DNA of 64,000 bases from Elsinoe arachidis (GCA_013372555.1 JAAPAX010000006.1:2864501-2928500), one strand, 5' to 3'; positions 42,609 to 54,747 are shown, counted from the stretch's first letter. Notes: a model not told the origin generated them from the letters alone. Translations and numbers: made by a program.

Positions 42609-44050
42609 AAATTCGAGTATGCCACAAAGACATCAAGATCGTGCTATTTACGAGAAGGTTCAATTCCTAGTATCTGTGTTATCACACGCATGTCACATTT
42701 CTACAGCTGATCAGCGAGCACATCAAATCGTTCCTGTACACGAGTGAAGATATGCGAGGGTTCTCGGTGGTTCGCCAATGTAATCCTTGACGCCCTGAAG
42801 ATTTCGTGCGGGCCTGATGCATCCTCCGATCATCACAGAATGTAGACGATGCTCCGATGATGCAGGGGCTAAGCTCGCTTACACTCATTAGCACCGATGA
42901 GTATTGTCTCACTTCAGCTCTTAGCATTGTGCTGATTCCGCCTGTGGAACACTTGAAGCTGAGACTAATGCTGGCCAAGAACACCGACTATTGTGCATTG
43001 AATGTGGCTTGCGCAGCACCTTCGCTACTCAAGGCAGCACAAGGAGTGCCCTGGAGTGCCCTGCAGCCTGCAGCCAACCAATGTCGTGTACTTCCCCAAC
43101 TCGATCGAGTGATTCTACTGGCCCGTACAAGACAGGTGGGATTCATGCGGCAACGTGCTGTGCTCCATATCTGTATGCAGATAGGGTATACGCTGAGCTC
43201 GTGTATAGTGTGTGGCTTGCTGAGGTAGAAGGGGCACTCGCAGCATACGAGGCAGGCTACACATCCGCTCCCCCTGGATCACGATCGTCAGCTGGCTGCG
43301 TTGCAGGACCATGTCGGGCAACTTGCTGTACAGGGCACCCCCCCTGAACGTGGGCCACCTCGAGACCCGCTCGTATGCATTTGGCTCGCCTGATACAATA
43401 GCTCAGGGGCAAGGCTTGCATGGACATCTCCCGCGGGTTGTACATAGTCCAGATCCAGCCAGCCCCGGATTTTCATGCAATACTCCATCATGACTCACTT
43501 GCATACTTCACTGGTGCAGCTGGCTTCAGATCGAGCTTCCCCAATAATACCGCACCGGCAAGACCGGAAGGATTCTACCGCCATGGCAGGATGTCTCACA
43601 CATCAGCTTCATGCCGCTGCACGTCTATCAACCCGATGCCACAGGAGATGACGTGGCATCCCAACGTTTTAAGAAGATCGCAGGTCTGTGGCGAGCTGGT
43701 CTGCTCTGAGTACCAGCCAGCACTGACGAGTGGATGTCGAAGACAGTAGCGTGCCACCCGAAGGAGCTCTCCACCCTCCATGTTCCAGGGGCGTCCTGCG
43801 GTATGATCCATGACAGGAATGCTATCAAATTCCCGATCAGAGGACGGCTAGTCCACAAGCACGGAGCCGGTCGCATGCCTGGCCAGTCGTCTAGTCCTCG
43901 CATCTGTTTGATCCCACCCCAAAGGCCAGTTCTTTTTTACGCATCCGACAATACTTCAGATCACCAAGTCTGAGTCGCTCCCTATCTTTCTCATCACAAC
44001 CTTCGTATACAGTCAGTAGTATCCAGGTGCGGACGACCAGAAAAGTCGAG
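42609..44050. other. Intergenic region, 1.4 kb, no gene seen
   Basis: It holds the 3' flank of the orphan gene and the promoter side of the subtilase gene. Several 90-120 codon frames overlap on both strands (43000-43900), and none has a domain or splice context I trust. Confidence 0.45.
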
Positions 44051-46388
44051 ATGACATCAATCGCTATACACGGCAACGTAGCAGTGCTACAGACGGACAG
44101 ATTGTCCGGCTCTGCTGTCCTTGGAGACCCTGTCTCTGCGAGAGATGGAGCTTCGAGGACGGACACCCGCTTGACGTTCTGCGATCCTCCCAGTCAGCCT
44201 TCTCTGACTTCGGAAGGCACTCAGTATATCTTGGTGCAGATCACGGATGAAGAAGACATAGATGATCAGAATTTGAAGGAGTTCGGTGTCCGCATCATCT
44301 CGTGTGTAGGTGAGAAGACCTACGTTTGTTGGTAAGGACGACACCCCGTCAGATCGATTCGGCTTGGATTGTGCTAACACGCTCGGCGCAAACAGGTACG
44401 GTAAAGATGACCTCGAGGTCATCCGCGGGTTGGACTTCATCCGGTACGCCGACATATATCACCCCTACTTCAAGATCAATTCGGATCTCAAGGAGAAGTT
44501 GACCGGTGGGTCCTCCTCTACACAGGGTGATACAGCCATCAGAGGGGCCGGGACAGCTGAGGACAAACTCAAAGTCCTGATCGTCTTGCATCCTGAGCCA
44601 GACCGCGAGGTCGTCAGTGGATCCGGCGGCTCATCAAGCGGTAGGAGCCAGTCTGAAACAAATCGGAGAGCAGACGGAGTAATCAATGCTATCGTCTCAC
44701 AGTATGAAGTGGACCGCAACGATTGCAAACCTAGTAAGGGCCACGTCGTCACCTACGTAAAATCCAAAACACTGGCCGGCCTTGAGAGAATCGACGACAT
44801 CCAGGCGGTGCATGAGATGAAGAAGAAAACCCCAAAGTGCAATCTAGCAAGACATGTTCTTGGACAACCGGCCTTTATTACTAATGTCCACAACCTGTCG
44901 AGCGGAGGTACGGAACTGGACGGAGATGGAGAGGTGATCCATGTGGCCGATTCGGGAGTCGACACAGGTGATCCTGCCACTGTGCTCGACTCATTGAGAG
45001 GTCGTGTATTAGGTGTGATCAATCCTGCAGACTGGCAGGGACCCGGTCTTTTTCAAGATACAGACGACCATGGGACCCACGTAGCAGGCTGCGCCCTTGC
45101 GAATGGTACGACCACTACTATGGGTGGTCCCAGAGCTCAGGTGAGGGGATGCATAAAGGGGTCCGCACCAGCAGCTAAGCTTGTCGCAACGCAAATCTAC
45201 TATGCCAATGATGCTGGGGCGGCTGGAGATCTCCCTGGGGAGCTTCTGGACACACCATACTCATCGCTCTACAATGCTCGAGTGTCCAATCATTCGTACG
45301 GCCCCGAGTGGGACGGGAAACAGGACAAGTACGGCCCAGCTCACCAGCTTGACGACTATCTCCTGGAGAAAAGCGACTTATTGTGCTGCTTCGCTGCGGG
45401 TAATGACGGTGACTGCCAAAACACTGTCAGTCAGGTACACGATGAGTCCATTGCGAAGAACGTGCTCACTGTAGGGGCTAGTCTCAACGACAGACCAATC
45501 ATGAAGGATGCGAATGGCACCGAGATCTTCGACCATGACCGAACTCCCAAGCCTTCTGGTGATATAAGCATGATCGCCGAGTTCAGCAGCCGAGGTCCGA
45601 CTCAGGAAGGTCGTATAAAGCCTGATGTCTGCGCCCCTGGAGCTGGGATCCTTTCAGCATTGTCCACGGCGAGGGCGTACAAAGCCGGGAAATTCCCACC
45701 GCCCACTGATTATGGGGAGACTACCGACCCCGAGTGGTTTTTCTTGAGCGGAACCAGCATGGCAACGCCTTTGGTCGCTGGCTGTGCGGCAGCGCTTCGC
45801 CAGGCCCTGAGAATCAGCGGTGTGGCCCAGCCTTCCGCAGTACTGCTAAAAGTGCTCCTGATCCATGGTGCCGTGGATATGTATCGGGGGCTGTCGAAGG
45901 TTTCAACGTCCCAGGGAGACCGATTGCCTCGTGATCTACAGGGGTTTGGCAGGATTAACATGGGCGGTAGTCTCTTCGTCGTCCAATCCAACACCGAGAC
46001 TGACCTTGCTAGAAAGGTAGGTGGGTTTGTTGATGCTGCTAGTGGCCTGAATGGACTACCAGCGCGGCAGAAGGAGGAAATCTTCGTGACCGTCCAGCCG
46101 GCATCATACCCTCAGACACTCAAAGTCACCCTGACCTGGCATGATGCAGGAGGAGGACCTATACAGAACAAGCTGCGCCTTGTCGTTACCGCGGGTGTGA
46201 AAAGGCTGCACGGAAACATGGGCAAAGCCCACCAATTTGGACCTCCCTTCAAGTACGACGAAGACAACAATGTCCAGCAAGTGGTTTGGGAAAACGTACC
46301 CGCCGGCCAGGCCAAGGTGATGGTCGAGTGTAGTCTTTTGGTTGGCTCTCAGAGATCGAAGCACGCACTGGCGTGGTCGATAGAGTAG
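44051..46388 (+). CDS. Subtilisin-family (S8) serine protease without signal peptide
   Basis: Exon 1 is 44051-44331, the intron 44332-44395 (64 nt, with GCTAAC), and exon 2 44396-46388, giving 757 aa. The catalytic triad is intact: Asp near residue 279 (HVADSGVDTGD), His near 319 (DDHGTHVAG), Ser near 548 (SGTSMATPLVAG). Asn in RVSNHSYG fits the oxyanion position. About 250 residues precede the domain and may act as prodomain; a C-terminal beta-rich domain follows the Ser motif (VTLTWHDAGGG ... VVWENVPAGQAKVMVEC). This layout resembles bacterial KP-43-like subtilases more than the usual secreted fungal proteinase-K type. The N-terminus (MTSIAIHGNVAVLQTD) has no signal peptide, so the enzyme may be cytosolic or leave by another route. 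Confidence 0.85.
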
Positions 46389-47078
46389 CGCCAGGAGGGA
46401 GAAATGAAGCAGTCAATGGACAGCGTCATGCACTGGACGCGCAGGCTTCCAAAGAGACAGGTTGACATGACTTGGAGGTGAAGTTGGCTCAATGGAGAAT
46501 CGACGCAAAGGTGTCCAGCTTGGACAGAATAGGCCACGTATCATCATGTCCGAGGATGGTAACGAAGACCATTTGCCTGTGTATCGAGGAGGCCGCTCCT
46601 CGTATAAGCCGCGGCTTCACACGCGTATACCATGCTCGATTCCGCTGGCAATCAAAAAGCCTCGGCCCAATCACCGACGTCCCAAAGCATAGTGATTGAT
46701 TCTCGCCGACACCAAACTTTACCATCACCAGGAAAGCCACGTCCCCCATTCGTCGCCGTTGATGCAGATCCCAGCGGAGCGTGGCATCTCCGGACGCCCA
46801 AATTGTCTCTGGAACGGCCGCCTGGGGAAAGCTCCCTTGCAGGGCGGCACATCGTCATTGGCGCAGGGTTTCAGTGCTTGGGCGCGCCCGGATCTTCATG
46901 TCCGAGATCTCGTGTGTCCACCGGGATGAGCAGGTTCCAAATAATTGCGGGTCAGCATGTTTCGTGAATTCATGCCAGCTGTTTATGAGTAGCGTGACAT
47001 CCACGCCGTTCCTTTACTTCTAGCCCTCGCCCCTTTGTCTACCACTGCGACAGTCTTTCCACTATATCGTCCGCTACA
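46389..47078. other. Intergenic region
   Basis: It holds the 3' flank of the subtilase gene and the MFS promoter. Open frames at 46632-46967 and its antisense counterpart have no domain. Confidence 0.45.
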
Positions 47079-48480
47079 ATGGCGGTCGCTGGTGTCAACA
47101 GAAAGCAGGTCCTCAAGGTCCTGTTTATATCGTTACTACTCGACCTCGTAAGGAGCATGCAGTCCCCCTTTCAGGCCGCGGCATTGACGAAAATAGATCT
47201 CCTTCACTTTCATCCTCCCACTGTTCCCCAAGTTACTCGAGTTCTACCGAGGCATCGATGCCGCCCAATCGGACAAGTCCAGCAAGTCCATCCTCACTAG
47301 CGTACTCGACGCCCTGAACACATACAAGAACATCTTTGAGCGACCAATTAACGACCGCTATGATATTGTCCTGCTCGGTGGAGCCCTCGGCTCGCTCTTC
47401 TCCATGTGCCAGGCGGTGGCTTCACCCATCATTGGTCGACTGTCCGACAAGTATGGTCGTAGAACAGCATTGCTCTGGTCGATGGTGGGAAACATACTCA
47501 GTGTGGCACTCTGGGTAATAGCAGCCGATTTCCGGACATTCCTGGCCAGTCGTATCGTTGGAGGACTGAGCGAGGGCAATGTACAAATGGCTCTGGCGAT
47601 CGCGACGGACATCAGCGACGAGAAGCAGCGAGGATCCACAATGGCCCTGGTCGGAGCAGCTTTCAGCATCGCATTCACATTTGGCCCTGCGCTCGGTGCT
47701 GCACTATCGAATGTCACCCTGGTCGCGAGCAATCCATTCGCCGCGGCAGCTGGCTTCTCCCTCTTCTTGATCGTCACGGAAACGATATATCTCTACCTTG
47801 CGCTACCAGAGACCCACACGATCCAGAAGAGCACAGCCAATGGACATGCTACTAGCAACGGACATGCCACAGCAAATGGCGTCACCAAAGAGAAGACATC
47901 AAGCTCAGTCAAACCAAAAGCTGAGCGCACAAACTCCCACTTCATCCTCAACTTCACCCACTTCTTCTTCGTCCTGTTCTTCAGCGGCATGGAGTTCTCC
48001 TTGACCTTCATGACCTACGACCTCTTCTCGTACGGCGCAAAGGAGAATGGCAAAATGCTCGGGTTCATCGGCCTGGTCGCATCGATCCTGCAGGGCGCAG
48101 TGACTCGTCGCATGCACCCACTTCGAGTCGTCCAATTAGGCATCATGTCATGCACCGCGGCATTCTTCATCCTCGGCAGGCTGGAGACGGAGAAGATGCT
48201 TTACGTCGCTGCTGGACTACTGGCTGTGACGAGCGCGACAGTGGTAACAGGATTGAATAGTCTGAGCAGTTTCGAGGCCAGTGATGACGAGAGAGGAGGG
48301 AAGCTGGGGAACCACAGATCATGGGGTCAGTTGGGACGAGCACTGGGTCCTTTGGGCTTCTGTACGCTGTATTGGTGGACTGGTCGAGAGTATGCTTATG
48401 GCTTGGGCGCGATGGGTATGTGTGCGGTGCTAGGACTTGTACTAGGGGGATTGCAGAAGCCCAAGGCAAAAGCAGCGTAG
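47079..48480 (+). CDS. Major facilitator superfamily transporter (MFSD10/TetA-like)
   Basis: Exon 1 is 47079-47147, the intron 47148-47196 (49 nt), exon 2 47197-48480, giving 450 aa. Splicing joins LFISLLLDL to ISFTFILPLFPKLLEFY, forming the first helix. MFS motif A reads GRLSDKYGRRTALL after helix 2 (preceded by GGALGSLFSMCQAVASPIIG). About 12 hydrophobic segments are present, with an Asn/Gly/Thr-rich central loop (around residues 245-275). The loop between helices 1 and 2 (LNTYKNIFERPINDRYDIVLLGG) resembles that of MFSD10/tetracycline-transporter-like proteins of eukaryotes. The substrate is not predictable. Confidence 0.87.
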
Positions 48481-48740
48481 GAGTTCAGGAGAGAATTTGC
48501 AATCTTATCATCTTTCTGTACACGATGCGCGCAGTGCTGCAAACGGTGCAAAACGTGACAATGGCTGCCCCGCGGAATGACGTTCCGGCTCCAGTCGTAT
48601 CAAAGATTCACAGCTTAGAAACACTTTCCTTTCCACCAACAGCCTCACTGCCTCTGCCTCGTGCTGTAGGCAGGTCGAGAACATTACTTACCGCGTAGCT
48701 CTCACTGTAACGATCTTGGAGACCATCTCATCACTTCAAG

Positions 48741-49847
48741 ATGGCAGAAACCCCCCGTCCCAGCACGCCACCGAGGCGGACTCACACAGGCGACATGCCC
48801 GCCGCCCCTATCACACCAGAACAGGTTCGACGAATGGAAGAAGCTCGACTAAAAGCGAAAGCACTGCGCAATCAGCAACTTGCTGCGGCCGCTAGAGACA
48901 CTTCATCCGACTTCACGACAGGTAACAAACGACCACACAGTGCCCTCACATCCACTCGTGCCTCCGCCCCGAACCAGCGAGATGCTCGCCAGGCCCCATC
49001 AAATGGCCTCTCCTACCCAAAAGATAATAGCATCACCGCTGCGAAGAAGTTCCAAAAGTACGTCGAGTACGACTTCAGCAAGATGACCGACACCAAAGCC
49101 GGCTTCCTCACACAAGAAGACGACCCATTCAACAAAGCCATGGCCCACGACAAGTCAGACAAGCCCGAAGGTATGACGCTAAAAGAATGGGAACAACGAC
49201 AACTAGTCAAGAAGATGCGAGAAGCCCGCACCGGGCCCTTCGAACCAGGCATCAACGCTCTGGACCCCGAACAAGCCGCGCGCAAGTGTCGCGAATGCGG
49301 TAGTCTCGAGATCGACTTCAAATGGGAAGAGGCATTCTCCGTCCGCGTCTGCAACGGGTGCAAGGAGAAGTTCGCGGAGAGGTACAGCTTGTTGACCAAG
49401 ACGGAGGCGAAGGAGGACTACCTCCTCACGGACCCGGAGCTGAAGGACCCGAACCTGTTACCGCATCTGGAGAGGCCAAATCCGCACAAGAGCACATGGA
49501 ATAACATGATGCTGTATCTGCGCTTTCAAGTGGAGGAGTACGCTTTCAGCGACAAGAAGTGGGGTTCTGCAGAAGCGCTGGACGAGGAGTTCGAGCGAAG
49601 GCAAGGCGAGACGAGGAAGAGGAAGGAGGCCAAATTCAAGAGCAAGCTCGCGGATCTGAAGAGGAGGACGAGAGTCGATGCATATAAGAGGCGGAAGGCG
49701 GGGATGGAGGGGGGCAGCTTTGGGGATACGCTGAGGGGCGGGAAGCATGAGCATGAGTGGGGAAGGGCGGTGGAGAATCCGGAGACGGGCGTGCCGGTGA
49801 AGACGTGTGTGGAGTGTGGTATGGAGGTTGAGGAGTTGGAGTTTTAG
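48741..49847 (+). CDS. RAD14: Nucleotide excision repair protein, XPA/Rad14 family
   Basis: 368 aa in one exon. The zinc finger CRECGSLEIDFKWEEAF...CNGCKEKF (about residues 186-210) and the following DNA-binding core (YSLLTKTEAKEDYLLTDPEL ... LPHLERPNPHKSTWNNMMLYLR) match XPA/Rad14 closely. Lys/Arg-rich helices follow. A further CVECGMEVEELEF motif at the C-terminus, with the HEHEWG before it, is also typical of the family in fungi. It binds damaged DNA and helps position TFIIH and XPF-ERCC1 nucleases. Confidence 0.94.
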   Translation: MAETPRPSTPPRRTHTGDMPAAPITPEQVRRMEEARLKAKALRNQQLAAAARDTSSDFTTGNKRPHSALTSTRASAPNQRDARQAPSNGLSYPKDNSITAAKKFQKYVEYDFSKMTDTKAGFLTQEDDPFNKAMAHDKSDKPEGMTLKEWEQRQLVKKMREARTGPFEPGINALDPEQAARKCRECGSLEIDFKWEEAFSVRVCNGCKEKFAERYSLLTKTEAKEDYLLTDPELKDPNLLPHLERPNPHKSTWNNMMLYLRFQVEEYAFSDKKWGSAEALDEEFERRQGETRKRKEAKFKSKLADLKRRTRVDAYKRRKAGMEGGSFGDTLRGGKHEHEWGRAVENPETGVPVKTCVECGMEVEELEF

Positions 49848-50224
49848 GATGGGATGGTGGGATGAATGGCGTTTGGGATTGGATGATACCCCTGCATGAC
49901 ATTTGGAAATATCGATATTCTTATGAAATTTTCATTGCTATGTGTGAAAGTAGAACCATATGATATGATATGTGAACTGTATCACCGACAGTGATTATGC
50001 TCTTTGGTTCAATGTGGAAGAGGAGCTCGACCAGAGCGGCGGCCTGGCGGCCTTGCATGTCCTGAGCTTCACCTGTGGACCCCTCCCTCAACCTCCCTTC
50101 CTGCATAACACTCATATTGACAAGCCCGACTGGAACACAACCGCTGCAATACAGATCCATCCGGACGAGAGCCCTTCAGGAAACATCACATGCGGATATG
50201 CAAGCGCACTCATAGACCGAAGTC
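49848..50224. other. Intergenic region with VPS45 promoter
   Basis: About 380 nt between RAD14 and VPS45. No gene seen. Confidence 0.5.
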
Positions 50225-52196
50225 ATGGACATCTTCCAGACCGTCTCCGGCTACATCACCCGTATGGTGTCGGCCGGAGACGGCAATGCTGGCTCCAATG
50301 CTGCAAAGATGAAGATCCTGCTACTTGACAGCGAGACGGTATGTCTGCCGATCAGCGTACAGGACTGCCCTGACATGTGCAGGTACAAATCGTATCCGCA
50401 GCCACGACACAATCAGCCCTCCTCAACCACGAAGTATACCTGACCGAGTAGGTTGACCGACATGTTCAGACACCCTGGACTGACGCGATCACAGTCGCAT
50501 TGACAACCAGAACCGCGAGAAGCTGCGACATTTGCGCTGTCTCTGCTTCCTCCGCCCCTCGTCCGACTCGATACAGTTCCTCATAGACGAATTCCGAGAA
50601 CCACGATATGGAGAGTATCACATATGTAAGAGTTACGGGCAGACACACAAAACAGGGCTCTGACTGATGCCCAGCTCAGACTTCTCCAACATAATCAAAA
50701 AGTCGGCCCTCGAAAGGCTGGCCGAAGCAGACGACCATGAAGTGGTCAAGGCAGTGCAGGAGTACTTTGCTGATTTCCTGATCATAAACCCGGACCTGAT
50801 GGACTTGTCGCTACAGACGCGGTTATGGAGCAACAGCCCGGACATGTGGAATCAGGATTCGCTCACACGATCGACGGAGGGTGTGATTGCTCTGCTTCTG
50901 GCGTTGAAGAAGAAGCCGCTCATTAGATATCAGAAGAATAGCTTCCTTGCTAAGAAATTGGCGACAGAGACGAGATACCAGATGACACAGGAGGATCAGC
51001 TGTTCGACTTTAGGAAGACGGACACGCCGCCGATACTGCTGATTGTGGATCGGAGAGATGATCCCGTTACACCGCTCTTGACGCAGTGGACATACCAGGC
51101 CATGGTGCACGAGCTCATGGGTATACAGAATGGCAAGGTCAATTTGTCCGATGTGCCAGATGTGAGACCGGAGTACAAGGTCAGTGGACACAACCGAGTG
51201 TGGGACGGAGAAGCTGACAATCTCATGCAGGAGGTCTTACTCAACCAAGATCAAGATCCGTTCTTCAAGAAGAACATGTACCTGAACTTTGGCGATCTCG
51301 GGCAGAATGCTAAAGAATACGTCGAGCAATTTGCGTCGAAGCAGCAATCAGGACACAAGCTCGAATCGATCGAGGACATGAAACGCTTCGTCGAGGAGTA
51401 TCCAGAATTCCGAAGACTGTCTGGCAATGTCACGAAGCATGTCACACTCGTCACCGAGCTCAGCCGGCGAGTCGGTGATGAAAATTTGTTGGACATCAGC
51501 GAGCTTGAGCAGAGTCTGGCATGCAATGACAATCACTCGGCAGATCTGAAGAGTCTCCAGCAGCTTATACAGAATCCCAAAGTTCCGGCGAACAACAAGC
51601 TGCGATTGGTGGCGATATATGCCTTACGATATGCATCACATCCATCAAACTCAACACCCGCCTTGATGGACCTGCTTGCAGTAGCAGGAAACATCTCTCG
51701 ACACCGCATCAATCTCATTCCCAAGCTCATCACGTACGCACATTCTTTGCAGTCAGTGCCACAGAGTGGTGCAATCCCAGATCTATTCCAGCCGGCGTCG
51801 ATCTTCTCGGGCGCACGCGACAGGTTCAATCGCGGTCTTCGTGGAGTCGAGAATGTCTACACTCAGCATTCACCGCGCTTGGAGACGACTCTCCAAGATC
51901 TGATCAAGGGTCGACTACGGGACGCTCAATACCCATTCGTGGAAGGCGGTGGAGCTACGAAGGACAAGCCGCAAGACATTGTGGTGTTTATGATTGGAGG
52001 AACGACGTATGAGGAGGCAAAGATGGTGGCACAGGTAAACGCTAGCAGTCCGGGTATCAGAGTGGTACTGGGAGGCACATTTGTTCACAATAGTTCGACA
52101 TTCCTGGACGAGGTCGAGGAAGCGGTCGATAGCTGGCCTGAACCACCACCGACCAGCGCAGGAGGACGACTTCGGAAAGAAGTCGGCAGAGCATAA
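50225..52196 (+). CDS. VPS45: SM-family protein of endosomal fusion
   Basis: Exons 50225-50338, 50383-50447, 50495-50625 and 50680-52196 (introns of 44, 47 and 54 nt) give 608 aa. Sec1/Munc18 hallmarks are MKILLLDSETVQIVS, RHLRCLCFLRPSSDS, ILLIVDRRDDPVTPLLTQWTYQAMVHE, LMDLLAVAGNISRHR and QDIVVFMIGGTTYEEA. For intron 3 the AG at 50678-50679 is used, because only that gives GEYHIYFSNIIKKS; the AG five nt earlier shifts the frame. Vps45 binds the syntaxin Tlg2/Pep12-type SNAREs and is needed for Golgi-to-vacuole traffic. Confidence 0.94.
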
Positions 52197-53474
52197 CTCC
52201 AAATCAATGACGAACCAACATTCTGTCACCGGAAGCATGAATCGCGGCACAGGCGGCGGTCGCTAACCTTGACCCGAAGCCTAAACACCGCCTTGGCCCA
52301 AGCATAGCGTATCCCATAGGGCTGACAACCTCACTTCATGCTCATGTCTGATATACCTATCCTTGACATTAGCGTGGGCCAGCAATGAGCTCCAAATCAC
52401 CGGGTAGATGTGAATCCGACATCCCGCGCTATCCAAGTGCCGTCGCGTCTTTCATCTCGGAGCACCCACCCATCACCTCTTGTCGTCATGCGGGAATCTT
52501 GATCCCGGCCAATCATACCCTCATATCGACCATTATCTGTTTTGGGAATGTCTCCCTACCATGTGGCAGCCACATGCACCTGCTTCTATCAGATTTGTCG
52601 ATCGTTCGCTTGCGCACTCATCTCCGATGGATGTTCGTTGATGGGAGATGACCCTATTTGCTTTATTTTCGTTCAGGGGAGATACGTCTCACGGCAACGT
52701 TGACCTGCACAACATCTAATGTCGATGAGAGATCTGATCCATCAATGTGAATGTAGGCACAATGGCAGCAGTTCGGGCTCGACAGCTGCATTATCAGCTC
52801 TGCAGCCGTCCAGGCCCTATAGACCGCCGGGACGAACCACTCCAAATGACACCTCCCCGATCCCACACTCGTTTCAAAAGTCTGGTAGGTACCTCTGTAT
52901 AGTTCGACGCACTGACCCGATGCCACGGCCCCGAAAAATCTCCCTCGATTCTCGTCTGGCGAACACTTTTCTAGCCCAAGCCAGGTCACCGGCTCGTCTA
53001 CTTAGCACGCCGGCAACCCGAATGCTTGAGATTTTTTTTTCTGCATCCCACCACACCTGCCCTCACCTGGCTGGCCTGAACCTATCAGCTCGCTATTCCG
53101 AGCTATCGACTAGTCAGGTTTCTGACGAATAAGATCGTCCTACTGGTCGAATAGGCAGATTGCGGCTCCATCGACCTGACCACGGCTTGTTAGGGCTACA
53201 GGGATAGGCAGATGACCTTTCCTGAGAACACGGGTGAGGGCCACGATTTGCCTACTTGGATGTACACACCTTTCTGGACAATATGGAGTATTTCTGACTG
53301 CACTCACTGCCTGAAAAATGGTGGGGAGAGAGATCGTTGCCTGTGGATTTGCTCATCTTTTCTACCTCGCTATCAGCTCACAACCAAGGTCAGATATTCA
53401 CAACCACTGTATCCACTCGAGCAAAACAGCCTATTCACACAGACTTTGGCTCTTCTCGAACCAAAGCAACAGAA
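52197..53474. other. Intergenic region, 1.3 kb
   Basis: 3' flank of VPS45 and 5' flank of the small Cys-motif gene. Frames at 52663-53132 on both strands have no recognised domain. A T9 homopolymer near 53032 is the only simple feature noticed. Confidence 0.45.
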
Positions 53475-53867
53475 ATGTGCATACGCGTCACTGAAGTCTA
53501 CGCAGGCTGCAAATGCGTCTACTACGTCCATGGCGTCGACGCATGCCCTCAATACGGACGACACCCCGTCGAGGAGAGGATAGTTTACGTCGGCCTCAAC
53601 TGCCCTCGGCACACGAGGAGACGCGAACTTCTCTTCACTGTGGACTTGAACGGGGCAACACCTCAACGGCCAGCAGCCACTCCGATTCAAAACGTGCGAT
53701 CGTCCTCACATGATCAGCATCTGCATCAGTTCAGCAGTAAGACGGACACGACCAGTACAACAACTAGTAGTACGTGCAGGAGCGCGCCGGCCGAGATGAC
53801 CACGGACGTGATTCGGGGCTTCGCACGACACGATGCCAGGTCGGAGGGAGTCAAGAAACCGGTTTGA
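53475..53867 (+). CDS. Small fungal Cys-motif protein, 130 aa
   Basis: The first 50 residues follow a layout I recognise from many small ascomycete hypothetical proteins: MCxRVxEVYxxCxCVYYxHxVDxCxxYGxH...V.VGxxCxxH. Here it reads MCIRVTEVYAGCKCVYYVHGVDAC, then YGRHPVEE, then VGLNCPRH. The Cys and His spacing suggests metal binding, which is inference. The C-terminal 80 residues are Ser/Thr/Arg-rich and probably disordered. The start at 53475 is chosen because the motif begins there; the 46 in-frame residues upstream are not motif-like. No signal peptide. Function unknown. Confidence 0.7.
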   Translation: MCIRVTEVYAGCKCVYYVHGVDACPQYGRHPVEERIVYVGLNCPRHTRRRELLFTVDLNGATPQRPAATPIQNVRSSSHDQHLHQFSSKTDTTSTTTSSTCRSAPAEMTTDVIRGFARHDARSEGVKKPV

Positions 53868-54747
53868 AGGACCAAAGAATCTCCTTAGGCGATATGGTGC
53901 CCCTCCTCGATATGCAGACGGCGACGAATGGACAACATAGGCCTGCTTGTCGTTGTGCTGGTCATGTTGCTAACGAGCAGTCTTGCGGTCACATCACGAG
54001 CCGTCGACACGGTCAATACTGGTGTTGGCAACGCCTCTCGTCACATGAGCATCATGCTACGGCACAACTAATGAAATGGACGGAGGCAGTCTGAAACACA
54101 TCTTTGCCAATTGTATAGCAAGGTCGGGCTGTGGAAGGCGGTCGTGATGATCGCAGGACGCGAGAAAGACACGCTGAAATAGCGGGACTAGATCACGAGA
54201 GCTCGAACGGTACTTGGATTGATCATTGCAGGCCAAACGCCATCCCACATCTCAACGCTTCCAGCAAAGTCATCATGTCATTGTTCAAGAGTCAGGCAGA
54301 AGAAAATCCGGCTCATCGACAGGTACATTGCACGGCTCGTCTGGGAATACATGCTGTCGATAGTCTGCTCCGATCAACGACCAAATCAACGACTTTTGTC
54401 ACGACAACAATCCGGAAGATCAAATCCAAGGTGGTGGTTAGCGTCTCTTGGGGTCCAGTCTTATATAAGTGAGCCGCGCTCCAGATTACTCTTAACCTCG
54501 GACCCATCTCGAACGTCGGCGACGAGTACGTCAGCACATGAATTAGGCCCTGCGCTCTCGAAAACCGGAACTCCTGCACATGGATCACAGATTCTGTGGA
54601 GTGTATAAATCGGCACCACAGCTCATACCGCACCACATGGCAAGAAATTACCGGGACCACTCAAACAGCATCACCACATTGTCAGACGAACCATCACGAA
54701 CAAGGCACTCCACATGACACAACAATCTATTCATTCCCATTTCTATA
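53868..54747. other. Intergenic region, 0.9 kb
   Basis: Convergent 3' ends of the Cys-motif and cupin genes. Open frames at 53774-54094, 54131-54472 and 54219-54608 overlap in different frames, with no recognisable domain. Confidence 0.45.

Noticed and set aside
42590..42690. Possible tRNA B-box (GGTTCAATTCC near 42658)
   Set aside because: The bases flanking the loop do not pair as a T stem and no cloverleaf could be drawn. No tRNA was found elsewhere by eye either.
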